Shown in pieces: positions 1 through 5,279 of a stretch of DNA of 6,330 nucleotides. Position numbers and translations under genes: made by a program. The stretch lies in NCBI GenBank assembly GCA_023265215.1, contig JAHFUH010000329.1, forward strand, positions 1 through 6,330, given 5' to 3'. Numbering within the stretch: position 1 is the first letter of the stretch; every line of letters begins with the position of its first letter. The DNA comes from Acidobacteriota bacterium (GTDB lineage Bacteria; Acidobacteriota; UBA6911). The notes under the pieces are model-generated. The model was not told the origin of the DNA. It worked only from the letters and a program-made list of their open reading frames with translations, and did no database searches.

Positions 1-836
1 AGCCTGCGTACGCAATCGGAATATCCCGCGAGAAGATCCAGTTGTTCAGCGATAAGGATTGAACGGCTGTTCCATTCATTTTCAAGAAGATGGCTATAGA
101 ATTTAGGAGGACGCCGGACTGTCTGGGCCGCGTTGTTGATGAGAATATCGAGCCTGTTTTCGGTTTCCTCGATATGGCGCGCAAAAATTTCTACGCTCGG
201 CGTGTGGCGAAGATCCAATCCGAAAATCTGAAGCCGGTGCCTCCAGTGCGGAAAGTCCTCTTCTTTCGCATACCGGAGCGCGGCATCTGCAGGGAATCGC
301 GTTAGGGCAATCACCCTGGCTCCGGCGCGGAGCATCATGAGAGCCGCCTGGTACCCGATCTTCAAGCGGGCGCCCGTGATGAGAGCGGTTTTTCCGTTGA
401 GATCCGCCGCCTGGAACCGTTTCGCGTAATTGAAGTCGGCGCAAACAGGACAGAGCGCATCGTAAAAGAAATGGAGCCGTGTAAACTCGGCCTTGCAGAT
501 ATAGCAGTTCCGGGGAGATTTCAACTCGACGGCATCGTGAGGCATTTCAGGACTGGAAAGCATGCAGGGTGCTGTGAATACGGCTGCTTCCCTGGCGCTC
601 CGTATGCCGGTGGCGGCACGAGCCGAGCGTTCTTTCATATCGCCGGCGCGCCGCTTTTCCTTCCGGATGGCTTTATTGCGTTCTTTGAGCGAATCCCGGT
701 CCGGACGGGAAAGAAGCCCGGCAACACGTAGAAGTTCTATGCGTTCGGATTCGGAAAGCCGTGCGAATGCTTCGGGATCCGATATGAAATCTTGGAGTAC
801 CCGGACGCAGGTACGGATATCGTCGTCGGAATGCAT
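1..836 (-). CDS. SDR-family NAD(P)-dependent oxidoreductase with N-terminal zinc-ribbon-like motif (3' part outside window)
   Basis: The minus strand is open from ATG 836 to the window edge, giving 278 codons without a stop; the C-terminus is missing. Residues 1-90 are a helical, charged region (LSESERIELLRVAGLLSRPDR at about 27-47). Residues 111-132 hold C111-x2-C114 ... C129-x2-C132, a likely zinc ribbon. A Rossmann fold follows: glycine motif T154-G155-A-R-L-K-I160-G161, D208-L209, and N234-N235-A236-A237, the SDR NNAG-type motif. From memory, a group of long SDR proteins has this same layout of helical N-terminus, CxxC pairs and Rossmann domain; its substrate is unknown to me. The catalytic Tyr-xxx-Lys would lie beyond the edge. 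ATG 836 is the only good start after the upstream in-frame TAG near 901, although no strong Shine-Dalgarno precedes it. The plus-strand open frames here are shadows of this gene. Confidence 0.88.
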   Translation of the reverse strand, partial: MHSDDDIRTCVRVLQDFISDPEAFARLSESERIELLRVAGLLSRPDRDSLKERNKAIRKEKRRAGDMKERSARAATGIRSAREAAVFTAPCMLSSPEMPHDAVELKSPRNCYICKAEFTRLHFFYDALCPVCADFNYAKRFQAADLNGKTALITGARLKIGYQAALMMLRAGARVIALTRFPADAALRYAKEEDFPHWRHRLQIFGLDLRHTPSVEIFARHIEETENRLDILINNAAQTVRRPPKFYSHLLENEWNSRSILIAEQLDLLAGYSDCVRR

Positions 837-894
837 ACGCCCGAAGCATACCCAGCATCTTAAAATGCCACAAGTGATATCCGGAAAGATCGGC

Positions 895-985
895 TCAAGC
901 TATCAGTTCCTGGGAATCCTGCAAAGCTCGGACTGGCGAAGTCACATCCTTCATCGGCCAGGAATCGGAGCGCAGGCGGGTTCAT
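895..985 (-). pseudogene. Remnant of DUF5615-type PIN-like toxin, N-terminus only, frameshifted
   Basis: ATG 985 starts a peptide MNPPALRFLADEGCDFA, which matches the DUF5615 (PIN-like toxin) N-terminus as I remember it (RFLADEGCDFAVVRAL...). After DFA the reading continues as SPSFAG. One frame over, the same DNA reads VRALQDSQELIA and stops at TGA 897-895, so the expected VVRAL continuation is present but out of frame. The original frame ends at TAA 862-860 after 41 codons. Full-length members are about 110-120 residues, so most of the gene is gone. It starts on an ATGA overlap with the antitoxin remnant upstream, the usual arrangement of such pairs. The acidic residues of the first strand (D11, E12) survive, but no functional toxin is expected. 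The family call rests on about 17 residues plus the frameshifted continuation. Confidence 0.5.
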
Positions 986-1053
986 GAGGCAGGTCTCAAA
1001 ATTATTTTTTCATGCGAAAGAGTATCCGCCGCGTAGGCAAGAGCGGCTTTAAT
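982..1053 (-). pseudogene. C-terminal stub of DUF433-type antitoxin, cut at the REP-like element
   Basis: Read on the minus strand, bases 1053 to 982 encode IKAALAYAADTLSHEKIILR then PAS and a TGA stop. The AALAYAA signature is how DUF433 proteins typically end (after a '...REDI' helix). The TGA (984-982) overlaps the ATG (985-983) of the DUF5615-like remnant as ATGA, the normal order and overlap of DUF433-DUF5615 modules. The frame breaks exactly where the palindromic element at 1054-1094 begins, and I find no N-terminal part of a DUF433 protein beyond it in 1095-1235. The stub therefore looks truncated by the arrival of, or recombination at, that element. Confidence 0.5.
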
Positions 1054-1094
1054 GGGGAAATAGGTGCCTGTCACCTATTACACCTATTTTCCCC
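1054..1094. repeat. REP-like palindromic element, copy 1
   Basis: GGGGAAATAGGTG (1054-1066) pairs with CACCTATTTTCCCC (1081-1094) with a single bulged T. A second, internal CACCTATT (1072-1079) offers an alternative short-loop hairpin with AATAGGTG across the loop CCTGT. The two CACCTATT units, 9 bp apart, look like a small tandem expansion of the right arm. Bases 1054-1079 are identical to 6294-6319 at the other end of the window and in the same orientation. Elements of this AATAGGTG/CACCTATT kind resemble REP sequences mobilised by REP-associated Y1 (RAYT) transposases; no such transposase is in the window, so this origin is inferred. Confidence 0.75.
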
Positions 1095-1130
1095 AGAGTA
1101 CGGCGATGACTCAAGCTTCCCCATTGGACA

Positions 1131-1160
1131 TTGCCGGACTTACAAAAAAACCATGATAAA
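1131..1160 (+). promoter_or_regulatory. Weak candidate sigma70-type promoter for the nitroreductase gene
   Basis: TTGCCG (1131-1136) is followed after 18 bp by GATAAA (1155-1160), in an A-rich stretch. An alternative -35 is TTGGAC (1124-1129). Both boxes match the consensus only partly, so this is a candidate. The stretch 1095-1235 otherwise holds only a short open frame (1161-1235) and the gene's ribosome binding site. Confidence 0.25.
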
Positions 1161-1235
1161 ATGCCGCAGCAAAATGAAATGAAAGACATGCTCGCCGCAA
1201 TACCCGGCTGCTATTCCAGTTCAGAGGAGTTGTAA
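1161..1235 (+). other. Possible 24-codon leader ORF abutting the nitroreductase start
   Basis: ATG 1161 opens a 24-residue frame ending ...CYSSSEEL and stopping at TAA 1233-1235, directly against the nitroreductase ATG (TAAATG). The gene's Shine-Dalgarno AGAGGAG (1223-1229) lies inside its last codons. No Shine-Dalgarno precedes ATG 1161, and the promoter proposed at 1131-1160 would start transcription inside this frame, so only the internal ATGs at 1179 or 1188 would fit that promoter. It may be chance. Confidence 0.15.
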
Positions 1236-2057
1236 ATGTCAGTTTTGATTGTTGACAAAAGCAAGTGCCAAAAGGATGGGTTATGCGTGGAAGAATGCCC
1301 AGGATTATTGATTCAGCTTCCGGAGAACGGCTTTCCTGAGATAAGAACTGGGTTGGAGACTGGATGCGTCGAGTGCGGGCATTGTGTGGCGGTCTGTCCG
1401 CATAACGCTCTCAGCCATAAAAGAGTCAGAATCGAAAATTCGCCGAGGATTCTCGAAGAACTCAAAATAAGCATGCGGCAGGCCGACCAATTCCTGCGTT
1501 CCCGTCGTTCTATTCGCGCATATCAGGCCAAGCCTGTTGATCGCAATACAATCCGACGACTTATTGAAATTGCACGCTATGCTCCCACATCCGGTAACAG
1601 TCAATTGGTGGAATGGTTTGTCCTTACCGATCGCGCCAGGATCAAGAACATAGCCGGGCTAACCGCGGAATTTGCACGCCAGATAATGAATGAACCGAAA
1701 ATGCTCGCGGCGGCTCCCTACCTGAAGATGATGCTGGCCAGATGGGATGCGGGTACTGATACGATTCTCCGGAACGCGCCTGCCATTGTCGTTGCATCAG
1801 CACCCGAAGAAGCCATAAGCGGGTTTGGAGATTTGGTGCTGGCGCTTTCTTATCTGGATCTTATGGCGCCGACGATGGGCCTTGGGACCTGCTGGGCGGG
1901 GCTTCTCTATGGCGCAATGCTCCATGTGCCTTCCATTAAGTCGGCTGTGGGGGTTCCGGCGGATCACCCGTATCACTTCCCGCTGATGTTGGGATATCCC
2001 GATGTAAAGTACTATCGAATCCCCGAGAGAAGAGTGCCGAAAATAGTATTCTTTTAA
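1236..2057 (+). CDS. Ferredoxin-nitroreductase fusion (4Fe-4S-binding nitroreductase family)
   Basis: This is a complete 273-residue protein with ATG 1236 and a good Shine-Dalgarno AGAGGAG at 1223-1229. Residues 1-60 form a bacterial-type ferredoxin domain. Cluster I is C11-x2-D14-x2-C17-x3-C21-P, with Asp replacing the usual second Cys; cluster II is C44-x2-C47-x2-C50-x3-C54-P. Residues about 84-273 are the FMN-binding nitroreductase fold: SRRSIRAY (89-96), the APTSGNSQ motif (116-123), GLGTCWAG (215-222) and a terminal MLGYP motif. Known members of this architecture are cytoplasmic flavoproteins thought to receive electrons from the fused ferredoxin to reduce nitro or quinone-like substrates; the physiological substrate is unknown. 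The gene appears monocistronic: the preceding gene is divergent and the next has its own promoter about 150 bp downstream. No strong terminator follows. Confidence 0.93.
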   Translation: MSVLIVDKSKCQKDGLCVEECPGLLIQLPENGFPEIRTGLETGCVECGHCVAVCPHNALSHKRVRIENSPRILEELKISMRQADQFLRSRRSIRAYQAKPVDRNTIRRLIEIARYAPTSGNSQLVEWFVLTDRARIKNIAGLTAEFARQIMNEPKMLAAAPYLKMMLARWDAGTDTILRNAPAIVVASAPEEAISGFGDLVLALSYLDLMAPTMGLGTCWAGLLYGAMLHVPSIKSAVGVPADHPYHFPLMLGYPDVKYYRIPERRVPKIVFF

Positions 2058-2205
2058 AGATCACAATAGAGTCAGTAAGTAACGAACCTCGAATTGGGCC
2101 CCCATCGGCAAAGCCGAAAAAAGCCGGCAGCTTTGAGTCACGAACGGAAAACGCCATCAGGGAACCTTCGAATGGGCGGCGAAAGTCAGAAGTAGGAGTC
2201 GCCAA

Positions 2206-2233
2206 TTGACATTTTGGCGTAATCTCCCACAAT
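2206..2233 (+). promoter_or_regulatory. Candidate promoter for the small membrane protein
   Basis: A perfect -35 box TTGACA (2206-2211) is followed after 16 bp by CACAAT (2228-2233), a 4/6 match to the -10 consensus. An inverted repeat CTCCCA (2224-2229) / TGGGAG (2243-2248) overlaps the -10 box and the start of the transcript, and could be an operator or a leader hairpin. The rest of 2058-2205 contains only a short CAAAGC/GCTTTG inverted repeat without a T-tract. Confidence 0.4.
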
Positions 2234-2270
2234 GGGACTTATTGGGAGCTTGCTACATTAAGGGGTGAAC

Positions 2271-2633
2271 ATGAATATCTACCCTCGCAGCATTCTCGGC
2301 CGTATCGTATGTATTTTATGGGTTTCTGCTTGCGTAGCTAATCTGATATACGATTTATGGCCAGGGAATATAAGGGAGCCGGATATTGCAATTTCATTTG
2401 GCTTGACCATGATCATTCTAACTTTCTCCATCGGTTATGGTCTTGGCACCTTGGATGGTTTTTTATCTCTGCTTTTATATAAAAGCTGGGGAATCACGCT
2501 CCCTCGTCTTTATGCTGACGTAATAATGTGGATACTCTTTGTTCCAGCAGGATATTTCCAGTGGTTTGTGTTGGTCCCCTGGCTCCACCGGAAGGCGGCA
2601 AGAGGCATGGATCCTTGCCGGGATGGTGATTGA
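2271..2633 (+). CDS. Small multi-pass membrane protein of unknown function
   Basis: I do not recognise this 120-residue protein. It is strongly hydrophobic, with likely membrane segments at about residues 10-28 (GRIVCILWVSACVANLIY), 38-57 (IAISFGLTMIILTFSIGYG), a weaker one at 58-72 and 83-105 (VIMWILFVPAGYFQWFVLV), followed by a charged tail (HRKAARGMDPCRDGD). The start is set at ATG 2271 because AAGGGG (2260-2265) then sits 5 nt upstream; the in-frame GTG at 2265 would overlap that site and has no Shine-Dalgarno of its own. A promoter-like TTGACA lies 60 bp upstream. The stop codon is inside a small hairpin, GATTGA (2628-2633) / TCAATC (2638-2643), which is too AT-rich to call a terminator. 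Nothing in the neighbourhood assigns a role. Confidence 0.6.
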   Translation: MNIYPRSILGRIVCILWVSACVANLIYDLWPGNIREPDIAISFGLTMIILTFSIGYGLGTLDGFLSLLLYKSWGITLPRLYADVIMWILFVPAGYFQWFVLVPWLHRKAARGMDPCRDGD

Positions 2634-2790
2634 ATTTTCAATCGTTAGCTTTAGAAATGAATAAGCGCGGCGGGCACGTTTCCTCGAACCGGACTTCGTG
2701 GGAGTAATCCCGAAAATCACCGCAAAACAAAACGGCGGACCATCGGAATGGCGCAAAATTCCTGCTTAAGCACAGAATGTATCAAATTGC

Positions 2791-2820
2791 TTGTTGATGC
2801 CTCGGTATTCGATGTATGAT
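2791..2820 (+). promoter_or_regulatory. Promoter of the PadR operon, placed for a leaderless start
   Basis: TTGTTG (2791-2796), an 18-bp spacer and TATGAT (2815-2820, 5/6 match) form a plausible sigma70-type promoter. The expected +1 falls about 7 nt past the -10 box, at or next to the ATG at 2827. A direct repeat ATGTAT occurs at 2777-2782 and at 2812-2817, the latter overlapping the -10 box, and might be part of an autoregulatory site, since PadR proteins commonly repress their own operon. The gap 2634-2776 shows nothing else that I can support. Confidence 0.45.
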
Positions 2821-2826
2821 GGAATT

Positions 2827-3138
2827 ATGAATTTCAAGGGTAGCTTGCCAACGTTGATTCTCCATAATTTGCGCCAAGGACCCAACCATGGCTACCAGAT
2901 CGCCCAGGAAATCAAAGAGAAATCCAAAGGTGTTCTGGATTTCAAGGAAGGCACGTTATACCCGGCTTTGCATGGATTGGAGGCGAAGGGATTAATCACT
3001 TCCTACACCAGCACCGTGAACGGACGCACCCGATTTTGCTACAAACTCACTGACAAAGGGAAGAAAGTACTGGCTAAACAGGTGGAGGAATGGGATCAAT
3101 TTACCGGTGCAATCAGCCTGATTCTTAAGGAGGCGTAA
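2827..3138 (+). CDS. PadR-family transcriptional regulator
   Basis: This 103-residue protein is a single winged-helix domain typical of short PadR proteins (subfamily-2 size). It begins MNFKGSLPTLILHNL, contains the GPNHGYQI turn (18-25), the recognition-helix signature EGTLYPALHGLEAKGLI (41-57), and the wing R67-x-R69-x2-Y72-x-L74-T75. A C-terminal helix (80-103) would provide dimerisation. Upstream in-frame starts exist (TTG 2791, TTG 2794, ATG 2797, ATG 2812), but the family N-terminus fits ATG 2827 and the other candidates overlap the promoter elements. Its TAA overlaps the next ATG (TAATG), so the two genes are translationally coupled. It probably represses its own operon; the ligand is unknown. 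Confidence 0.92.
   Translation: MNFKGSLPTLILHNLRQGPNHGYQIAQEIKEKSKGVLDFKEGTLYPALHGLEAKGLITSYTSTVNGRTRFCYKLTDKGKKVLAKQVEEWDQFTGAISLILKEA
3127..3133 (+). promoter_or_regulatory. Ribosome binding site of the PadR-coupled membrane gene
   Basis: AAGGAGG is a perfect Shine-Dalgarno core located within the last codons of the PadR gene, 4 nt before ATG 3138. It fixes the start of the second gene and indicates strong coupled translation, in contrast to the first gene, which has no good site. Confidence 0.85.
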
Positions 3139-3869
3139 TGGGCATCTGGGAGAGACAACCGTATGAGCTTCACGCGTGGCTGAGAATTGCCACTGAAGGA
3201 TTGGCAACCCGTGCAAAGGAGCGCATCCGATTGGAGATTGAAGCTCACCATGCTGAAGCGGTATCAGATCACCTGAGGAAAGGATTATCCGAATCCGACG
3301 CCCGGAGTGCGGCGCTTGCCAAGTTGGGCAATGCTCGCAAGGCGGCGAAGTGTTTCCGCGAGTGCCACCTGACCACGCGGGAAGCTGATGGACTCCAGAG
3401 GGTATTTAGCCGGCAGGGGAGCCGCTGGTGGTTATTGTTCAATTACATCTATTGCGCATGTTTGTTTTTTGCTGTCAAAACGCATCGAAGTTTTTTAGTT
3501 CCCTTAGCTGTAGTGTTCATAGCAACTGTCATTATTCCCACGTTCAACTTTGTTATGGTTCAACGCAAGACCAAAAACGTGTGCTCTTGCATTCTTAGGG
3601 AGATACTTGCCTGGTATGCCTTTGGGCTCTCTTTTATGCTTTCTGGTTTTTATTTTGTGTATGGTCGGCTCTCGGCTGCGTCTGGCGGCCATGCAGTAAC
3701 GGGGCACGGAACGCCTTTCCAATCTCACCTACCTGATTTTTCATTCTTGGCAAGCTCCGTAAGCTCCCTTATCCCAGTTATTATCTGTTTTATTTCTGCT
3801 CTTCGCGGCTGGCTCAGACTTCGGCGTGTTGCGAATGTTTGGGATGAGCTTACTCTACGGAACGAATGA
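3138..3869 (+). CDS. PadR-coupled membrane protein with N-terminal permease-prefix (HAAS-like) domain
   Basis: The protein has 243 residues. Residues about 25-80 form a helical, charged domain (RIRLEIEAHHAEAVSDHL ... GLSESDARSAALAKLGNA) that matches the helical prefix found at the start of acidobacterial orphan ABC-type permeases and of DUF1700/HAAS-like proteins encoded next to PadR regulators. Four likely membrane segments follow: 97-113, 119-141, 156-176 and 203-221. There is no MacB/FtsX permease domain and no ATPase, so it is a short stand-alone member of the group. The TAATG overlap with the PadR gene and the perfect Shine-Dalgarno indicate one operon. By analogy with other PadR/HAAS pairs it may be a membrane partner or the target of the regulator; the actual role is unknown. 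The tail (222-243) is basic and probably cytoplasmic. The 190 bp to the convergent gene contain no clear terminator. Confidence 0.78.
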   Translation: MGIWERQPYELHAWLRIATEGLATRAKERIRLEIEAHHAEAVSDHLRKGLSESDARSAALAKLGNARKAAKCFRECHLTTREADGLQRVFSRQGSRWWLLFNYIYCACLFFAVKTHRSFLVPLAVVFIATVIIPTFNFVMVQRKTKNVCSCILREILAWYAFGLSFMLSGFYFVYGRLSAASGGHAVTGHGTPFQSHLPDFSFLASSVSSLIPVIICFISALRGWLRLRRVANVWDELTLRNE

Positions 3870-4060
3870 TGGGATTGCCACGCTTGGATGGTGCCTCTCG
3901 ATAAAACAAGATTCTCACGATTAATAGTGATTGTGGTCCATAAACGGCGATCAGGGAAGGTTCCCCCAACGCGACTTATGGCCCGGAATAAGCACTCAAC
4001 GTGTTGCACGATAGTAAATAAATTAAATCGAAGGAAAATAAATCGGAGCAAGGCACTGAA

Positions 4061-5041
4061 TTATTGCGACTGATCAGGGCTATCTTTTATTTCGTAATCA
4101 TAAGGTATCTTAAATAGAGAATCGTCCGGTTCTGTCTGCCTGATATCTTTAAGCGTCTGAATAATCTCCCCTTTTATGGGTGTTGTGGTTTTCCTGAAAA
4201 TGCCAATCATTAGTTCATTAGAAACCCATGATTCCGTGATTATCGTTTGAGCCCCGTCAATAATTATTGAAAAGCGGATGCCATGGACCTCAACGCCTTC
4301 GATAATATTTGCTCCTAGAGATTCATACTGTAATGGCTTCTGGGAAATATTGGAGGACAAATGGGTGCCGCTTGGCGGCAGGGGAAATCGATAAGCAACT
4401 TTGTTCAGGTTGTTCATATAATACCGATAGCCTGCGATAGGATCTATTATTTCAGGGATAGCCGGTGATTGCAGTGGCAGCTCGCAATCATCTAAACTAA
4501 TCCCACCCATGTCAAAAACAGTGTCCATTACTTTGCTTAACTTTTGCACCTTATTATGGGATATCGCTGCAGACCCAGGGAAACAGGCAGGCCAATCGAC
4601 TCTAATTCTGCCTGCGGAATCGCGATAAATAAAGGTAGACGGTAGTGTTTGTGATCTTTGATTTCCATCAAAACCAATCCATATTTCTTGAATGACTTCT
4701 TCTGCAGAATATGGTTTCGAACGAACAACCACTGTCGGAACCGGGGACACTTTTATCCTTGGTGGCTCCTTTGAGGCTTTTTCCTGGCGCATTCTCCTTT
4801 CTTGCATTTCCGCATCAGACCGGGGAGGAGACTCCCACAGGGGTGAAGGCTGGAGTGGTGATGTCGGGTAGACATAAAAATGTCCTCCGATAGAGGGTTT
4901 GAACACCCCTGATAATGATTGTTCTCGGCCAGCAGGAACAGCAAAGACCAAATTCGCTGAATTGAGCTCCTCTGATTTTTGGCTCAAGCCATTGGTTGTC
5001 ATAATCAATAAGAACGCAGAACAAATAATAGGATATTTCAT
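4061..5041 (-). CDS. Secreted protein with an Acidobacteria-type C-terminal domain, function unknown
   Basis: The protein has 326 residues and starts at ATG 5041. Residues 1-20 look like a Sec signal peptide (K2, hydrophobic core 4-16, cleavage near GLS20-Q21), so it is probably periplasmic or exported. A Pro- and Arg-rich linker (59-110) follows. From about 137 on it resembles a family I recall from Acidobacteria: RDSAGRIRVDW (140-150), IIDPIAGYRYYMN (198-210), ESLGANIIEGVEVHGIR (240-256), TESWVSNEL (269-277) and EPDDSLFKIPYDYEIKD (304-320). In typical members a Thr-rich loop with 'IPAG.IGN..PI' follows the EGVE..G.R motif; here it is shorter and replaced by SIIIDGAQT. There are no catalytic motifs that I can name. 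The ribosome binding site is weak (GGA only), but a TATAAT box lies upstream. The gene stands alone, convergent with the PadR operon. Confidence 0.8.
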   Translation of the reverse strand: MKYPIICSAFLLIMTTNGLSQKSEELNSANLVFAVPAGREQSLSGVFKPSIGGHFYVYPTSPLQPSPLWESPPRSDAEMQERRMRQEKASKEPPRIKVSPVPTVVVRSKPYSAEEVIQEIWIGFDGNQRSQTLPSTFIYRDSAGRIRVDWPACFPGSAAISHNKVQKLSKVMDTVFDMGGISLDDCELPLQSPAIPEIIDPIAGYRYYMNNLNKVAYRFPLPPSGTHLSSNISQKPLQYESLGANIIEGVEVHGIRFSIIIDGAQTIITESWVSNELMIGIFRKTTTPIKGEIIQTLKDIRQTEPDDSLFKIPYDYEIKDSPDQSQ

Positions 5042-5060
5042 TTTATGGTCCGATTGCCGA

Positions 5061-5089
5061 ATTATAAGATGTATATGTAATCAAAAAAA
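5061..5089 (-). promoter_or_regulatory. Candidate promoter of the secreted-protein gene
   Basis: A perfect -10 box TATAAT occupies 5066-5061 on the minus strand, about 20 bp before the ATG at 5041, giving a very short leader. At 17-bp spacing the -35 position falls in a T-tract (minus strand, 5089-5084) with little consensus match; TTGATT (5084-5079) is better in sequence but too close. The A-rich plus-strand run 5083-5105 may act as an UP-like element. Confidence 0.4.
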
Positions 5090-5146
5090 AAGAAAGAAAT
5101 AAAGAAACCGGGGCGAAACCAGGACATCCATTTTCTTTTTTATTGC

Positions 5147-5167
5147 CAAACCATATCCTTTGGTTTG
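5147..5167. repeat. Perfect 7-bp inverted repeat in the intergenic region
   Basis: CAAACCA (5147-5153) and TGGTTTG (5161-5167) are separated by 7 bp. There is no T-tract on the 3' side of either strand, so it is not an intrinsic terminator. It lies upstream of the secreted-protein gene and downstream of the nuclease gene, and may be an operator or chance. Confidence 0.35.
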
Positions 5168-5244
5168 ACGTCAAGTGACTACGAATGAATAGGTTACTCC
5201 TCGTTTTGCACTGTAAATCCCGAGAAACGGGCTTCGAGGAAATT

Positions 5245-5268
5245 GAAAAATCCCGGCGCGATTGCCGG
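5245..5268 (-). terminator. Intrinsic terminator of the Rpn-family nuclease gene
   Basis: On the minus strand CCGGC (5268-5264), a 6-nt loop and GCCGG (5257-5253) form a GC-rich stem followed by GATTTTTC (5252-5245). It begins 12 nt after the nuclease TGA stop. A second, weaker hairpin CCCG/CGGG (5231-5219, loop TTTCT) lies just downstream and may back it up. Confidence 0.65.
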
Positions 5269-5279
5269 CACAGCATGGA

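Noticed and set aside
90..987. Several open frames on the plus strand and an out-of-frame minus frame (103-444)
   Set aside because: They overlap the continuous SDR-like minus-strand frame, which carries recognisable motifs; the others have compositionally odd, Arg/Ser/Pro-rich translations and no motifs.
2265..2270. GTG 2265 as start of the small membrane protein
   Set aside because: It overlaps the AAGGGG site that is correctly spaced for ATG 2271, and it has no Shine-Dalgarno of its own.
2665..2769. Open stretch on the plus strand in the gap before the PadR gene, with a minus-strand frame (2475-2756) overlapping it
   Set aside because: No start codon or ribosome site on the plus strand, and no recognisable motif. 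Both strands being open is likely chance; it could be a fragment of a repeat, but I cannot show other copies.
3936..3982. CCATAA...TTATGG and GGGAA-GG-TTCCC inverted repeats in the convergent gap as a bidirectional terminator
   Set aside because: The outer arms are too far apart, the inner stem has only a 2-nt loop, and no T-tract follows on either strand.
3888..4073. 61-codon plus-strand frame between the convergent genes
   Set aside because: Basic, low-information translation with no Shine-Dalgarno, overlapping the end of the secreted-protein gene; no sign of coding selection.
5147..5167. CAAACCA/TGGTTTG hairpin as a terminator
   Set aside because: The T-run lies on the 5' side of the stem on the plus strand, and the minus strand is followed by A-rich sequence, so no U-tract would be transcribed after the stem on either strand.
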